DNA from: Pyrrhosoma nymphula
Lineage: Eukaryota > Arthropoda > Insecta > Odonata > Coenagrionidae
DNA length: 64,000 bases
Assembly (NCBI GenBank): GCA_963573305.1
Contig: OY754334.1
Location: forward strand, 25,661,614 to 25,725,613
Reading direction: 5' to 3'
Positions within the stretch are counted from its first letter, which is position 1. Each line of letters opens with the position of its first letter. The notes beneath the pieces were generated by a model. The model searched no databases. It was given only the letters and a program-made list of their open reading frames with translations, and was not told where the DNA came from. This document shows positions 25,140 through 36,176 of this stretch, one piece after another. A program made the translations under genes and the position numbers.

Positions 25140-26290
25140 GGGTACAGCATGCCGAGTGCTGAGAAGCAGGGACCCCCTGCTCAATCTCGTGAGAGAGTAC
25201 GAGAGTGCGGGAGTAGGGGCGTTTCTCTTCCAGGCGGAAAAGAGGGCAGCGGACGAAACCGGTCTCGACTTCGACCCGTCATCCGACGGAAGCGACAATG
25301 ACACGACCATCTCGTCATTGAAGGCAGACATTCTCAAGCTGATAAAAAAGCCGAACAGAAGGTCTTGCTCAAAGTGCACACCGATAAGCCCATGCATGGA
25401 TGTTTCTATTGCAACATTGAAAAGCATGGGTTATCGAAGGAGCTGACGTTTGCCTTCCTACACTCCGCCGGTCTGAAGTCCAAGACCGAAGGTTTTGTCC
25501 TCGCGTGCCAGGATGGTGTCATAAACACACTCGTGTACCGCCGCATTATATTCAAGGCGGAGGTCGCGGACACGAGATGCAGGGCGTGCCGAGCCCAGCC
25601 GGAGACTTTGGGTCTCCTTCTCTCCGGCTGTAGTTATTACGCTAGGTCAGCGTATCTAGCTCGGTACAACGCGGCCCGGCGGGTGTTATACTTTCACCTT
25701 CGACACCTTTATGGCATCGACGAAACACCTGTTCCCCTGGAGATATTGAGTCCGTCGTGGAGAACGATAAATGTACAATCTGGTGGAATTACTTCTTCTC
25801 CACCACCAGGCAGTAGGAGGTGACCAAGCCTGATATCGTTCTCCTCGACCACCTCACACGCTCTATGTTCGTGATCGAGTTTTAGACTCCGGCTGAAACG
25901 AACATGGATGCGAAGGAGGTGGAAAAACGGACGAAATATCAAGACCTGCTTTTCGAACTTCGACAAATGTACCCGGACACTCTGTGAAACTAGTGGTTCT
26001 CATCATAGGTGTGCTCGGTGGAGTCAAGGGCTCGTTGCTTAATAATATCAAGTGCATTCTGTCCTGCGTGGCACAGGCGGAATCATTAGTTGCACGCATG
26101 CAGAAGGCCGTCATCCTGGGGTCACTCCGTCTACTGCGTACGCATGACCCGACAGCAGCGTAGGTACTCATCCGATGGGCGTCGGACGTGGCAACGATTA
26201 CTGCCCAACCCCTCTCGAGTCTCCGGCCATTATGACGGCAATGAAATCTGATGCTTGCCGGGGACTCGGAGGGAAGTGTTGCAACTGTAA
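25140..26290 (+). mobile_element. 5'-truncated LINE with restriction-like endonuclease (R2/R4-like)
   Basis: Coding similarity runs through four successive frames. From about 25143 to 25370: a post-RT segment. From 25365 to 25823: HGCFYCNIEKHGLS..LTFAFLHSAGLKSKTEGF, a linker, then the zinc-knuckle region CRACRAQPETLGLLLSGCS and YLARYNAARRVLYFHLRHLYGID. From 25826: KPDIVLLD...MFVIEF, a stop, then TPAE...KEVEKRTKYQDLLFELRQM, the PD-(D/E)xK-like endonuclease core. From 25984 to the stop at 26161-26163: VKLVVLIIGVLGGVKG...ARMQKAVILGSLRLLRTHD. A C-terminal zinc knuckle plus restriction-like endonuclease is the layout of R2/R4/NeSL/Hero-type LINEs. The knuckle histidine appears replaced by leucine. 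Three frame changes and an in-frame TAG show it is dead. The RT domain is absent, as in 5' truncation. No rDNA target site is visible. Confidence 0.85.
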
Positions 26291-26451
26291 CAATGATAAT
26301 ATTATTTCCTAAAATGTTTATGAAGTCCACAAAATGGTCGAAGGTTGAACATAAAAAGAGTAAGTCAGAATATCTGACCGAGGATAATGTTTTTTATTTA
26401 TATAATTGACGGAATCAGACTCCAACATGTGGAAGTTCATTTCATTGAGAA

Positions 26452-26581
26452 CAAATATTTTTGTACTTTTCCAAAGCTTTATTCCCGTACACGTGTTTAC
26501 ACCAAGTACCTGAGGATGATGTATTAGCATCGAAACGCGTTTTACGGGAAAAATAGCTGTGGAAAAGTACAGAAATATTTG
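26452..26581 (+). repeat. Inverted repeat with CTGAGGA/GAAA hairpin
   Basis: Left arm 26452-26489 (AAATATTTTTGTACTTTTCC...TATTCCCGTA) is complementary, with small gaps, to right arm 26543-26581 (TACGGGAA...GGAAAAGTACAGAAATATTT). The loop holds CCTGAGGA-T-GATG...CATC-GAAACG at 26509-26537, a hairpin of the class repeated at 36.1, 47.4 and 55.2 kb. The layout is compatible with a solo terminus of a Penelope-like or related element; no protein is attached. Confidence 0.75.
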
Positions 26582-29500
26582 TTTTTATTGTTTATTTATT
26601 TCTTGGAAACTACTACATTAGTTAATGGGGCTTTATTTTACGATTTTCTTGTGTTTTGGACAGCGGCTTAAGGACATTAGCTTAATGCATATCAATATCG
26701 TTGGCGTTAGTTTTTATTTACATGTTTAATTCAGAATAAGAAGCGTTTAATTGGGCATTCCGTTTAGTTTTAAAGGGAGGATTACGGAAAATCTGAAAAT
26801 AAAACGTTTAATGTGCGTTTTTCATTCAATCATTGTTCGCATTAAAGTTAAATTGGTTCCATGGCCCCATTTTCTTTTTATAATAGGAATAACGCTGTAG
26901 AAACGTTTCCTCGCACAAACAGGATTGCATCCATGTTTAACCCAACAGAGTGTTACCCTCAGAACAAGGTATCAAATTCTTCCTATTGTTAATTTAAGCG
27001 TTGGCGTTAGTGTTCCACTAGTGTTAGTGTGGTATTAGAGGAAGTTTATGAGCAAATTATTGACTGCCGTTAGTCATTTTCAGAGGAAGAAAAATATTCT
27101 TGGGGTCTTAGAGTTGAAATTGGCCTGTAAACCGCTTTTATCTACCTATCCTTCTGACAACGATAGAAGAATTATCTCAATCGAGAGATTTACGATGGTA
27201 TGACTCCTGTTGGGGGCGTCAATAGTGACCTCCAGAAGGAACAGAAATCACAAATGTGCTGTGAACTCATCAAAGGCATTATTTGAAAGTCCCATTCAGT
27301 TTTACTTTATCCTCAGCAGATTGTTCCATTGAATACCACTTAATTCAAGTACATATTTTTATCCGATTTCAGACAGAGAGGAGCTTAAATATTTAATCGT
27401 CTGTAAACAATTATTAATGGAAAATTTTTGTTTCGCAACTGATTGAAATGCTATAATAAAGCTCCACTAAAGATAAAGAGGGAAATTGGAAGTAAATTTA
27501 TTGCTTGGAGAAGCTTCATTCGTTTAATTAGTAAATAAAATGAATATAGGAATCGAGGGAAAATAAATTTGAGAGTGATTTTTAGCGCTTGAATAAATGA
27601 AACGCCAGCAAACCAAGCTGCGGCAATCCAATGCACCCTCATTTCATGCATGAACTCGCATGTGTAGTTGACGTTGCGATTGTTTTATATTTTTGTACAT
27701 TTTTAAATATTTTATGAGAAAATTCAGCGATAAATTACTCATCAGGAAGCATCGGACGTGAACCGCGTTGATTTTCGGTTATGCCAGCAAATTGAAAGTT
27801 CTCATTGATGGGTCAGTCATCTTTTTTTCCCTGTCCAGCACTGATGCTTAAATGAATGCCGATTGTATGGAAATTTTATTCATCTACCAACCTTAATTCT
27901 ATTTAAAGTAGTTGTAAAATTGAAGCCAATACAAACCTAAAGTGGATATATTTGGAGGACTGTGCATCAACTGGAATAGCTACCGTGTTCTCATCCGCTT
28001 TAACCGTAGTAAATGCAATTAATTAAATGTCTGCGTGAGTTGACTCCTGAAACGCTCAGGATGGCGAGTTTATGTATTTATTGTAGGCATACGCGCTCCG
28101 TGAAGGTGTTTATCCCCTGCATATGAGAATCACCCAAACATCCAGTCCCGGTAAACATGGGTTTTCAACTGTAAAGCTTACTCCCCATCCCTTGAAGTAG
28201 TATATCACCAAATAATTGACCATATCCGTGTAAATCTTGAGCTGGCAGAAGGAAATTAGTATTTGTTTAAACGATATTAAAGGGTAACTCGCGAGAAAAA
28301 ATTGTTTCTTTTCTTTCAAGAGGTGCATGGGATATATGAATAGAATGAATTCAAACAAGACAGCCATTTTACGTGGCATTGCGTTTTTGCGGAGTAACAT
28401 TCGCTACCAATTTCGTTAAAATAGCTTGCATAGTTCATTTGAAGATTTTAGAATATACCTTTTAATATTTTATGATTGATCTGTAATTGATGAAACAGTA
28501 AATTTTGTACTGATTATGTTTCCGTTGCGTGAATACTGCAGTTAATACAAATTATAATCTAAAATGTCAAGTACACGAGGGTTGGCTTAGTATGATTCCA
28601 GAAAATCAGTGGACATCCAAAGAACCAATTATAGTGGTTACTAATTGCAGTCTCTTTCCATATTCACATAGTTATTAATTTAATGTATATAGTGTTTAAT
28701 CTGTGGACTCATTCAATCTCTTCACATTTGTATTGAGTCTCAATACCACTCTGAAATGCCATTTTCCGCTCAGTTTTTCTCCCACCTCGACATTTTTCAT
28801 TCAAGCCTTAACAGATCTATTTTGTTACTGAATGGTAATTTTTTTGCAGTACGTTGCTATCCGCAAGAATATTTCAATCATATCAGTCATTTTGTTGACA
28901 TGAGCTGAATTTAATCACCAGCATTGTCATTTGATGTGTAAACCTTTCTCTCTAGTTTTCCCCAATTTCTATTTCACAATTATCATTCTGTTTGAAGTAT
29001 TACACCATGCTTTTCATTAAATCGTGACGGTTTTAGGGAAGGTAACATTACCAGTAAAAGTTTCATAATAGGCAATAATCTATAGTCTCGCAGAAGCGGT
29101 CAAATATACCCAAAACAAAACTGCAGTGGGATAATTTAACTACTAATATTTTTTTCATACGTATTTATCCCTTGACTTTTTTGTAATTTACTATAAGGCA
29201 GTGCAGAATGAATTGCATTGTTGGTGCAGGGCATGTTAATTCATTATACAGGTATAATGCACTTTAGTATCAACACCAACTGACGGCCATGTAGTGCTTA
29301 TCTATGAAGGAAATTGAATCCAAAGCTGATTTCCTCGTTAATGCATATGCATAGGACGTCAAATAGAGGGGAACTAATGTTAATGTCAACTCCTGTTTTG
29401 AAACGAGCAAAGGTTACCCAGAACTTAATTCTTCTGCTTTAGTTGCTTTTTTTTTCTCGACATCTATCACCTTTAGCTCCATCACATTGCTACCTATGTT

Positions 29501-29833
29501 CCCCTCGACTTCTCCCTTCAACTATATTTCGAAACTTTTTCATTGGCTCCGCCCCTTTCTTCCCATCACTCTCCCGTTTCACGCCTCAACTCTGTCAACT
29601 CCCTCAGCAATCTTGCCTTCGGTCGCCCATGCTCCGCTGATGACTACTCTGCTCATCCCAAACGCAGGTAGAGAGTCTCATCTAACATCTTCCTCACAAC
29701 GATTGATTGCTCCTTGCCCCAGAGTAATGAAACATTCCTAAAATATGACCTTCGGTCAAAATTTCAGGCCAGGCAAGTGTTCACCGGAATGTTAAAAAAA
29801 TTGTATATAATATCATTTCCGACATATGCACAT
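26582..29833. other. No gene recognised
   Basis: AT-rich DNA with only short unrelated frames, up to the left target duplication of the 29.8-kb transposon. Confidence 0.4.
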
Positions 29834-30258
29834 TAGGGTGTTGCTTATTTTTTATTTTTTCTCAGATTTTCGATTTCTACCTCTTAAAATATGCTATGGG
29901 GTGCAGAATGGATATCCTAAAAATTTCAGCACTATTGTTTAACATTTAGAGGTCGCTCAAAGAGCATAAATGTAATAACATTCATTTCTCCCGATTTGAG
30001 AAAATAACATGAATTTAAGAGGTAAGGCACCATTTTACAGTTCTTCTGGATCGAAATTCGCTCCATTTTTACGTCCGCTCAACAGTTTTCCCGGAATAAA
30101 ATACTTTTCCGCGAGCTACAGCCGCGCGTCACACCCCTAACGGCAAGCTGGTTGCTCGCGGGCCGCATTCGCGGTCAGCTGATAGGTCCTGCACCCCTCA
30201 TTGCCTTACGCCCCCCTCGCGCCTTCCCTAACGAGAATCGGCGGAGGGAGGGAGGAGT
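29834..30258 (+). repeat. Left terminal inverted repeat
   Basis: 425 bp, the inverted copy of 32573-32986. It includes an extra 11-base stretch near 30210 (TTACGCCCCCC region) absent from the right arm. The sequence turns GC-rich from about 30110. Confidence 0.93.
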
Positions 30259-30536
30259 TACTTACAAACTTGCATTGTTTTACATTGTTATAAATTCAGG
30301 AGACTGTTTCGTTGCGATTAACCATAGTAGATTGAAGCATTAAGAATGATGTTTATAGACAACTACGTCTTCGTACCCAAGTTTGCGTGGTTCGCACCTC
30401 CTTTAACCCCATCGAAGTTGGATTTCGAATGGTGTAGAGTAAATATTCGGAGTTGAAACGCTAGTGCTAAAAACGATCTCGTTTACTACGCGCAAGTCTA
30501 GTGAAGTATTCCTAATCGGCGTCCCCGGAACTGTAG

Positions 30537-32376
30537 CCGCTTGTTTCCCTTAAAACTAAGCTGCCTTTGATTCGCGAAGTGCTGCAGTTGTTCTATCACT
30601 TTATGTCTTTATCGATTAAACAAAAGTTTAAGCAAAACCCCTGCCTAACCCTCCACTGGGACGGAAAAATTTTACCCGATCTTACCAGCAAAATAAATGT
30701 AGATCGCATTACAGTTGTAGTAACAGGGGTTACTAGCGATCAACTACTAAAGATATTTTTACTCATTCGTTGAATCAAGTAATTTAAACATTATTTTTCA
30801 TATTACGTCATTAAATGGTTCAATAAATCTCATGGCCGATTGATGAAAGAAAAAAAACATTACAGATTCCAAAACTCACCAAAACTGCCAGTGGGCGGGC
30901 CACTGCTGAGATTGTTTACGAATGCGTTGGGGAGTGGAGATTGGGGAACAAAATTAAAGCATTTTCACTTTATACTACTAGCGTAAATACAGGTAACGAG
31001 CGGTTTTCATATCTTAGGTACTCAGTTTATCATATTTTATGGGATTTTCGACCTCAAAATTCCTTTTTTTTTATCACATATTAGGTTCAAAGAATGGTGC
31101 TGCAGTTATTTTAGAAGAAAAACTGCAGCAAGATGTTTTGTATCTTGCTTGCCGCCACCATATCTTAGAAATAATCCTGGAAGCTGTGTTTGAGCACAAC
31201 CTTAAACCTGTGGGTAGGCCTGAAATATCGCTCTTTGAAAGATTCCAACAAGAATGGCCAGTAATGGACAAACATAATGTTCAAGCTCTTTCAGATGAGC
31301 ATATTGCTAAGTATTTTAGCGGTGATAAATCAAACAAGATAGTTGATTTTGCTCTCAACAAAATAGAGGTAATTATGAGCTCTGACTATATATACTTATA
31401 ACTACTTACATTCACTTGCATTATCATTTTAATACATGCGTAAGGTATACTTAATTCCTTTTTTCAAATGTATTCACAGGTTGGTCAACTTATAGATGAC
31501 TATTTGGAACTTTTAAACCTTTCTCTTGTCGTATGTACTTGGAAGACGTCCCCCCAAGGCATGAAGTTTAGAGCACCCGGAGCATTCCATAGGGCTAGAT
31601 GTATGGACAAGGCAATATATTCATTAAAAATATGGATTTTTTTTAAATCAGTTTATTTTATCAGAAAGTGAAAGTAAGGGACTACTAGCTGTGACTGTTT
31701 TCATTTTAAAAATATATATATTTTCATGGTACACAGCCACAGACTCTCCAGGGGCACCAAAACATGATTTGAAGCTAAAAACCAGATTGAAAGAGAAAAG
31801 AAACTTTGACAGTGCAACGGCATCTATTGCCTTAAAGAAATTCAGCAGGCACTTGTGGTATCTGAATGAACAGTTGTCGGCACTATCATTTTTCGACGAT
31901 AGTGTCAGCCCATATGAAAAAAAGAAAATTGTATGCAACCTAAAAAACAAAGGTGTACCAAATTTTCTAAACGACTGTCCAGGAATTTAGAATTTACCAA
32001 AAGGTTAGCGCTGGCAGATTTTGTCACAACGAATAGTCTCTCATTCTTTCGATTACTTAGAAGATTTTTACCAGAAGATTTTTTGGAAGAGGATCCTGTG
32101 ACATGGCACAACCACAGCGACTTCAGAATTAGTCAAAATAAAGTGAAGGCTTTGCGTGGAACCAATGATCATGCTGAACACGCTATCAAGTTGATGGAGA
32201 ATTTCAACAAGACTATTACATACAAAGAAGACATTTTCCAGCATTTACTCCTTGGTGCTGCTACTTCCAAGAAAAGGACTCGAGGAAGTTCATCGTTAAA
32301 GAGCAATTTCGTTTGGATTTGTGATAAAAAATTATTGTTCTTAATATGTTGTGCTGCTTTATTTACAACTTTGTGA
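30537..32376 (+). pseudogene. Transposase gene, four exons, inactivated
   Basis: Reconstructed from adjoining open segments. Exon A, about 30537-30752: contains LTLHWDGKILPDLTS and VDRITVVVTGVTSDQLLK. Exon B, 30866-30992: IPKLTKTASGRATAEIV...LYTTSVNTG. Exon C, 31085-31368: SKNGAAVILEEKL, LACRHHILEIILEAVFEH, LFERFQQEWPVMDKH. Exon D, 31480-32376: VGQLIDDYLELL, APGAFHRARCMDKAIYSLK, GLLAVTVFILKIY..WYTA, APKHDLKL, ALKKFSRHLWYLNEQLSALSFFDD, then LALADFVTTNSLSFFRLL. Introns 2 and 3 have GT..AG ends; intron 1 has AAG|ATATTT where a donor should be. Exon D shifts frame in the T/A run near 31636-31648 and again between 31940 and 31990. I recall relatives as uncharacterised proteins in invertebrate genomes with an FDTTASNTG-like motif; here the Asp position reads Tyr (LYTT). 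The N-terminus upstream of 30537 was not found. Confidence 0.8.
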
Positions 32377-32572
32377 CAGTATTAAAGTAAGGAAGTTTTT
32401 CTGTGAATCAATGTTGTCTATTTCACTAACTTAACCGTTAAAAAAGTAATTTTTCTTACTCTTTACGACAAAAGCGTAAACACATGTATAAATTAGAGCT
32501 TTACGTCGGTCTTGTAAGGATTGTAACTTCGTGTGAATCATTAGCGGTGTGAAAATGTTAACAAGGTATTCG

Positions 32573-32986
32573 ACTTCTCCCTCCCTCCGCCGATTCTCGT
32601 TAGGGAAGGCGCGAGGCAATGAGGGGTGCAGGACCTATCAGCTGACCGCGAATGCGGCCCGCGAGCAACCAGCACGGCGTTAGGGGTGTGACGCGCGGCT
32701 GTAGCTCGCGGAAAAGTATTTTATTCCGGGAAAACTGTTGAGCGGACGTAAAAATGGAGCGAATTTCGATCCAGAAGAGCTGTAAAATGGTGCCTTACCC
32801 CTTACATTTATGTTATTTTCTCAAATCGGGAGAAATGAATGTTAATGCATTTATGCTCTTTGAGCGACCTCTAAATGTTAAACAATCGTGCTGAAATTTT
32901 TAGGATATCCATTCTGCACCCCATAGCATATTTTAAGAGGTAGAAATCGAAAATCTGAGAAAAAATAAAAAATAAGCAACACCCTA
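32573..32986 (-). repeat. Right terminal inverted repeat
   Basis: 414 bp, the inverted copy of 29834-30258, ending CACCCTA before the ATGCACAT duplication. An open frame on the minus strand here mirrors one in the left arm and is a by-product of the shared sequence. Confidence 0.93.
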
Positions 32987-32994
32987 ATGCACAT

Positions 32995-34206
32995 ATTAAA
33001 AACCACGGTATTCTTCTTAATTTTTTATTCAAAGATGGAGTTAGGATGAATTACTTAATATTTTCGTTTCCTCATTAATCACATTAGAATTAGAACATGG
33101 AAGAAAGGACAATAAGTCTGGATGCTCCACGAATGTTAGTAAAATATGCAATATTTCTTTATTTGTAAAAAAAGCAGAATATATTTACGGCAAAATACCA
33201 ATGCCAAGGATAATAAATAGTGTATGACAGTTAAGGTATCTAAATCTTTGAAAATTCGGTTGATCTTTAACACTAATGGAGACTCTGTGCAGATATTGTC
33301 GTATTTTTTCAAACGCATTATGGAATCACATGGGCGAGAACTGTGGAATTTGAATTGAACCGAGATGAATGTATACATTGAAAATGTTTTTGTATATATT
33401 AGGAAATATTGATTTATCACGTCATTTCTTTTACTAATTATTTACTTACAATTTATGAAAATACTGGTGGATATTAATGAAAATGAGGAAATTGCGGAGA
33501 GAAAATTAAGTGAGTGGGGCAGAGAGAGCAGCTATTTGAATTTCAGTTAGAAAATATGTGTGAGAAATTTCATGCGTTGTAGTGTTAAAAAGGTATAAAA
33601 GCATGGATTGATGTGGTTGCTGGAGGAATTCCGAATTTCTCGTTTTTGTTGCGTCATTCCGTTCTTTACTCGTGGAAAATGAAGTGCTCTCTTTATTTAC
33701 TTGAATACTGCGGTGAGTCAGTGTCCATGAATGTTGGAAATATCCCGCAGGTTTGCGCCTCTTGGGCTTATCCCCGGCCGACACAGCCGCGATCGCCGAG
33801 AGAAAGCTTTGCGCGTCTCCCCTCTCATTTTTACCAGAATATTTGGCCTCATTCTGATCACAATAGGACTTACAGTCCCGTCCAGTGTTTAACAGTCACA
33901 AATCTTCAAATAAAACATGTATTTAAAATGTCTTAGGAGGCGGAGCGTATCATTGACAGTATTTTGTTTCTACTATAAATTCACAAATAGAATTATTATT
34001 ATGTTCGTGATAGTAAATCTACATCACGAGTTGCTTTGAAAAGCAATTGATAATCTTATTACTGAAAATCCATAATGAGTTATAATCAACCAATATTTTT
34101 ACATAGAGTATCTGAATAATCTTCGCCGCCATTAGAATATCTTCCATCGAATAAAATTAATCGATTGTGGCGATACTTTGTGGAAATTGAAGTTAGAATT
34201 CATTGT
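32995..34206. other. No gene recognised
   Basis: AT-rich flank of the transposon. Overlapping open frames near 33.5-33.9 kb on both strands have no recognisable content. Confidence 0.4.
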
Positions 34207-34378
34207 TACAAAAACACGGTACAGAATTCTATTAATTATTTTATTGCTGTCGACCAGTTTCGATGACTAAAGCGTCATTTACAAGACAAAACAGTTTTGT
34301 CTTGTAAATGACGCTTTAGTCGTCGAAACCGGTCAACAGCAATAAAATAATTTGTGGAATTCCTTACCATGTTTTTAT
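34207..34378. repeat. Near-perfect foldback (inverted repeat)
   Basis: Left arm 34207-34292 and right arm 34294-34378 are complementary with few mismatches and essentially no loop (GACAAAAC-A-GTTTTGTC at the centre). Each arm carries GTCATTTACAAGAC / GTCTTGTAAATGAC, and an outer GTCGACCAGTTTCGA / TCGAAACCGGTCAAC. The GTCGTCGAAACCGG word resembles the GAAAC end of the hairpin class seen at 26.5 and 55.2 kb, so it could be two element termini joined head to head. No coding content. Confidence 0.9.
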
Positions 34379-36140
34379 GACAGTGAATTCTATCTATCAT
34401 CGAGTTTGTGTCAATTTATTTTACAGTATTTTGTATCATTATTGATTGATCTGTATCATTATTGTGATATCAAAAGAGTTACATAAATTATTAAATCCGT
34501 AAGCAGAAGGTGTATTTATACTTGTAATAGATCCAGAAGGTCAACTTCCTTTGAAAACATTTTCTATATTTCCATAAAACTGAAAGCATAATTGGTTAAT
34601 GGTGCTTTAGCCATGAGCTTTCAAAAATCTTCGAGTGTCTATGATGTCTTCGAGTAAATTCTGTGATCTAGCTTATGACTACTTTTATGTGTTGCTATAT
34701 ATGACAGGTCATTATTCCTACCTGCTGGCAGGTATTTCTTATTTACGTCTTGACAACAATGCAGTATACGAGGTGACTTCTTCAGTATTTGCACAAGAAT
34801 TTCTTCCAATCCTAGTTTCATCAACTTGGATGATCTTATCAGGTTTTTATTGGTAATTCGTTTTCTGCTTCCCTTCATGCTTCCCAATCTGATTTTAAGG
34901 TCTTATACTTTCATGTTTTTCTTATTTTTCAGATCCCTCGTATTATGTCGTACGTATTTGTTTTTCTCGCGAGACTTAACTATCTATACTCAACTATAGT
35001 ATGTTTTAAATGTATTCATTATATCTCAAGCTGTTCATAAAATACTTCTTTTGCGTAAGTTGTTCTGTAGACCTCTTTCTTCTTCAGCACTTCTGGTAAC
35101 CTCGTTTCTCAAACTGACAATCCAATCGATCAGTAAAATTCTTCTCCAACACCGGGTTCCGATGATTTTTTTCTATTCAGGTTTGCTTTTCCAGTGGTCC
35201 ACGCGTCCGATCTATGGAGTGACAAATGTAATTTTTTTACGTATTGCATTCCTATCTCAAGTTAAATTGATGCATGGTCTGATCTGTTACTAGCAATTCA
35301 CGTTTAATCCTCATTTCACGTTTATCGAAGCTATCATTGTTGAGTTTTACTTCACCGTTAATGAAAGTGAATAAAGTTGAACACATTGGTACAAAATTTC
35401 TTTTTAATCAAGTTTTCTTAGGTAATTAAGAAATTTGGGTAATCCAGCACGTTTGATAATTGACATCATAAGTCTGTGCAATATGAATGTACTATGATTG
35501 TCAAAGGAGTTTGATAATATAAAAAAATTGTACCTAATAGCGAACCAATGTTTTTCAGCTAACGTAAGAAGATTTCCAATAACGATTACCAACGTAATTT
35601 CTTGTAAAACTAATGAATGATAAAGCTTTTTTCTATCTAAAACCTACTTTCGGCATGCAAATTAGAAAATTTTATTAAAAATAAACCTATCACCTGTACT
35701 ATTTCGAATGTGGGTACATTTATACAACATAAATGGGATTTCGTGGACCAAATGTTTGCTGTCAGACCTGTACAATTTACACATTTTGAATATACCGGGA
35801 CTAGCCACGGTTTTACTTTTACGGAGTCACCCGAAAGTTCACAGAAGTGTAAAAAACCATGGAGGAAACATTATTTGCGTCGACGGTCCCGGTCCCCTCC
35901 CCAACCCCGGTCAGCCTCCGCTCACCCTCCCGGTCAGTACCCGCCCTCGGTCAAGGCGATCCTTGGCGAACATTTATCCTCTGTGGAATTTTACGCCTGT
36001 AAATTTAACTTGAAGTATTCAAACATAACATTAGATAGATTTAGATTAGTCACGACAGAAATCTGGTGGTTTACTTTACCTTTATTTGAAAAGACAGTGA
36101 TGTAGAGCAAAACTACATTTCTTTACTTTCCATCTCTGCC
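34379..36140. other. No gene recognised; C-rich repeat at 35.88-35.96 kb
   Basis: AT-rich DNA except for a C-rich segment at 35880-35960 with recurring CCCGGTC and CCTCCCGGT words, similar in style to the 8.53-kb minisatellite. Confidence 0.4.
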
Positions 36141-36176
36141 GACATTTCGATGTACGTGTCGTCCATCGTCATCAGG
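36141..36176 (-). repeat. CTGATGA-stem-GAAA hairpin
   Basis: On the minus strand: CCTGATGA-C-GATG, a loop of about 13 nt, then CATC-GAAATGTC. Same arrangement as at 26.5, 47.4 and 55.2 kb. Possibly a solo terminus of a Penelope-like or other retroelement. Confidence 0.65.

Larger units (their letters stand above)
29834..32986 (+). mobile_element. 3,153-bp DNA transposon, 8-bp target duplication, long inverted repeats
   Basis: The element starts TAGGGTGTTGCTTATTTT at 29834 and ends with the reverse complement at 32986. It is flanked by an identical 8-bp direct repeat, ATGCACAT, at 29826-29833 and 32987-32994. The inverted repeats extend from 29834 to 30258 and from 32573 to 32986. By eye they differ by about ten substitutions and one 11-base indel, so the insertion is fairly recent. 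Inner TIR parts are GC/CpG-rich, unlike the AT-rich outer parts. The interior carries a spliced transposase gene in plus orientation. An 8-bp duplication and a TAGGG terminus are hAT-like, and P elements also make 8-bp duplications, but the protein lacks features I can assign confidently to either superfamily. Confidence 0.93.

Noticed and set aside
26509..26537. A bona fide hammerhead ribozyme
   Set aside because: CTGAGGA and GAAA are in the right order, but an extra base precedes the stem, and helices I and III are not demonstrated. Kept as a structural resemblance only.
30152..32619. Two short frames sharing PRAFPNENRRREG
   Set aside because: They are mirror images within the inverted repeats of the transposon, not separate genes.
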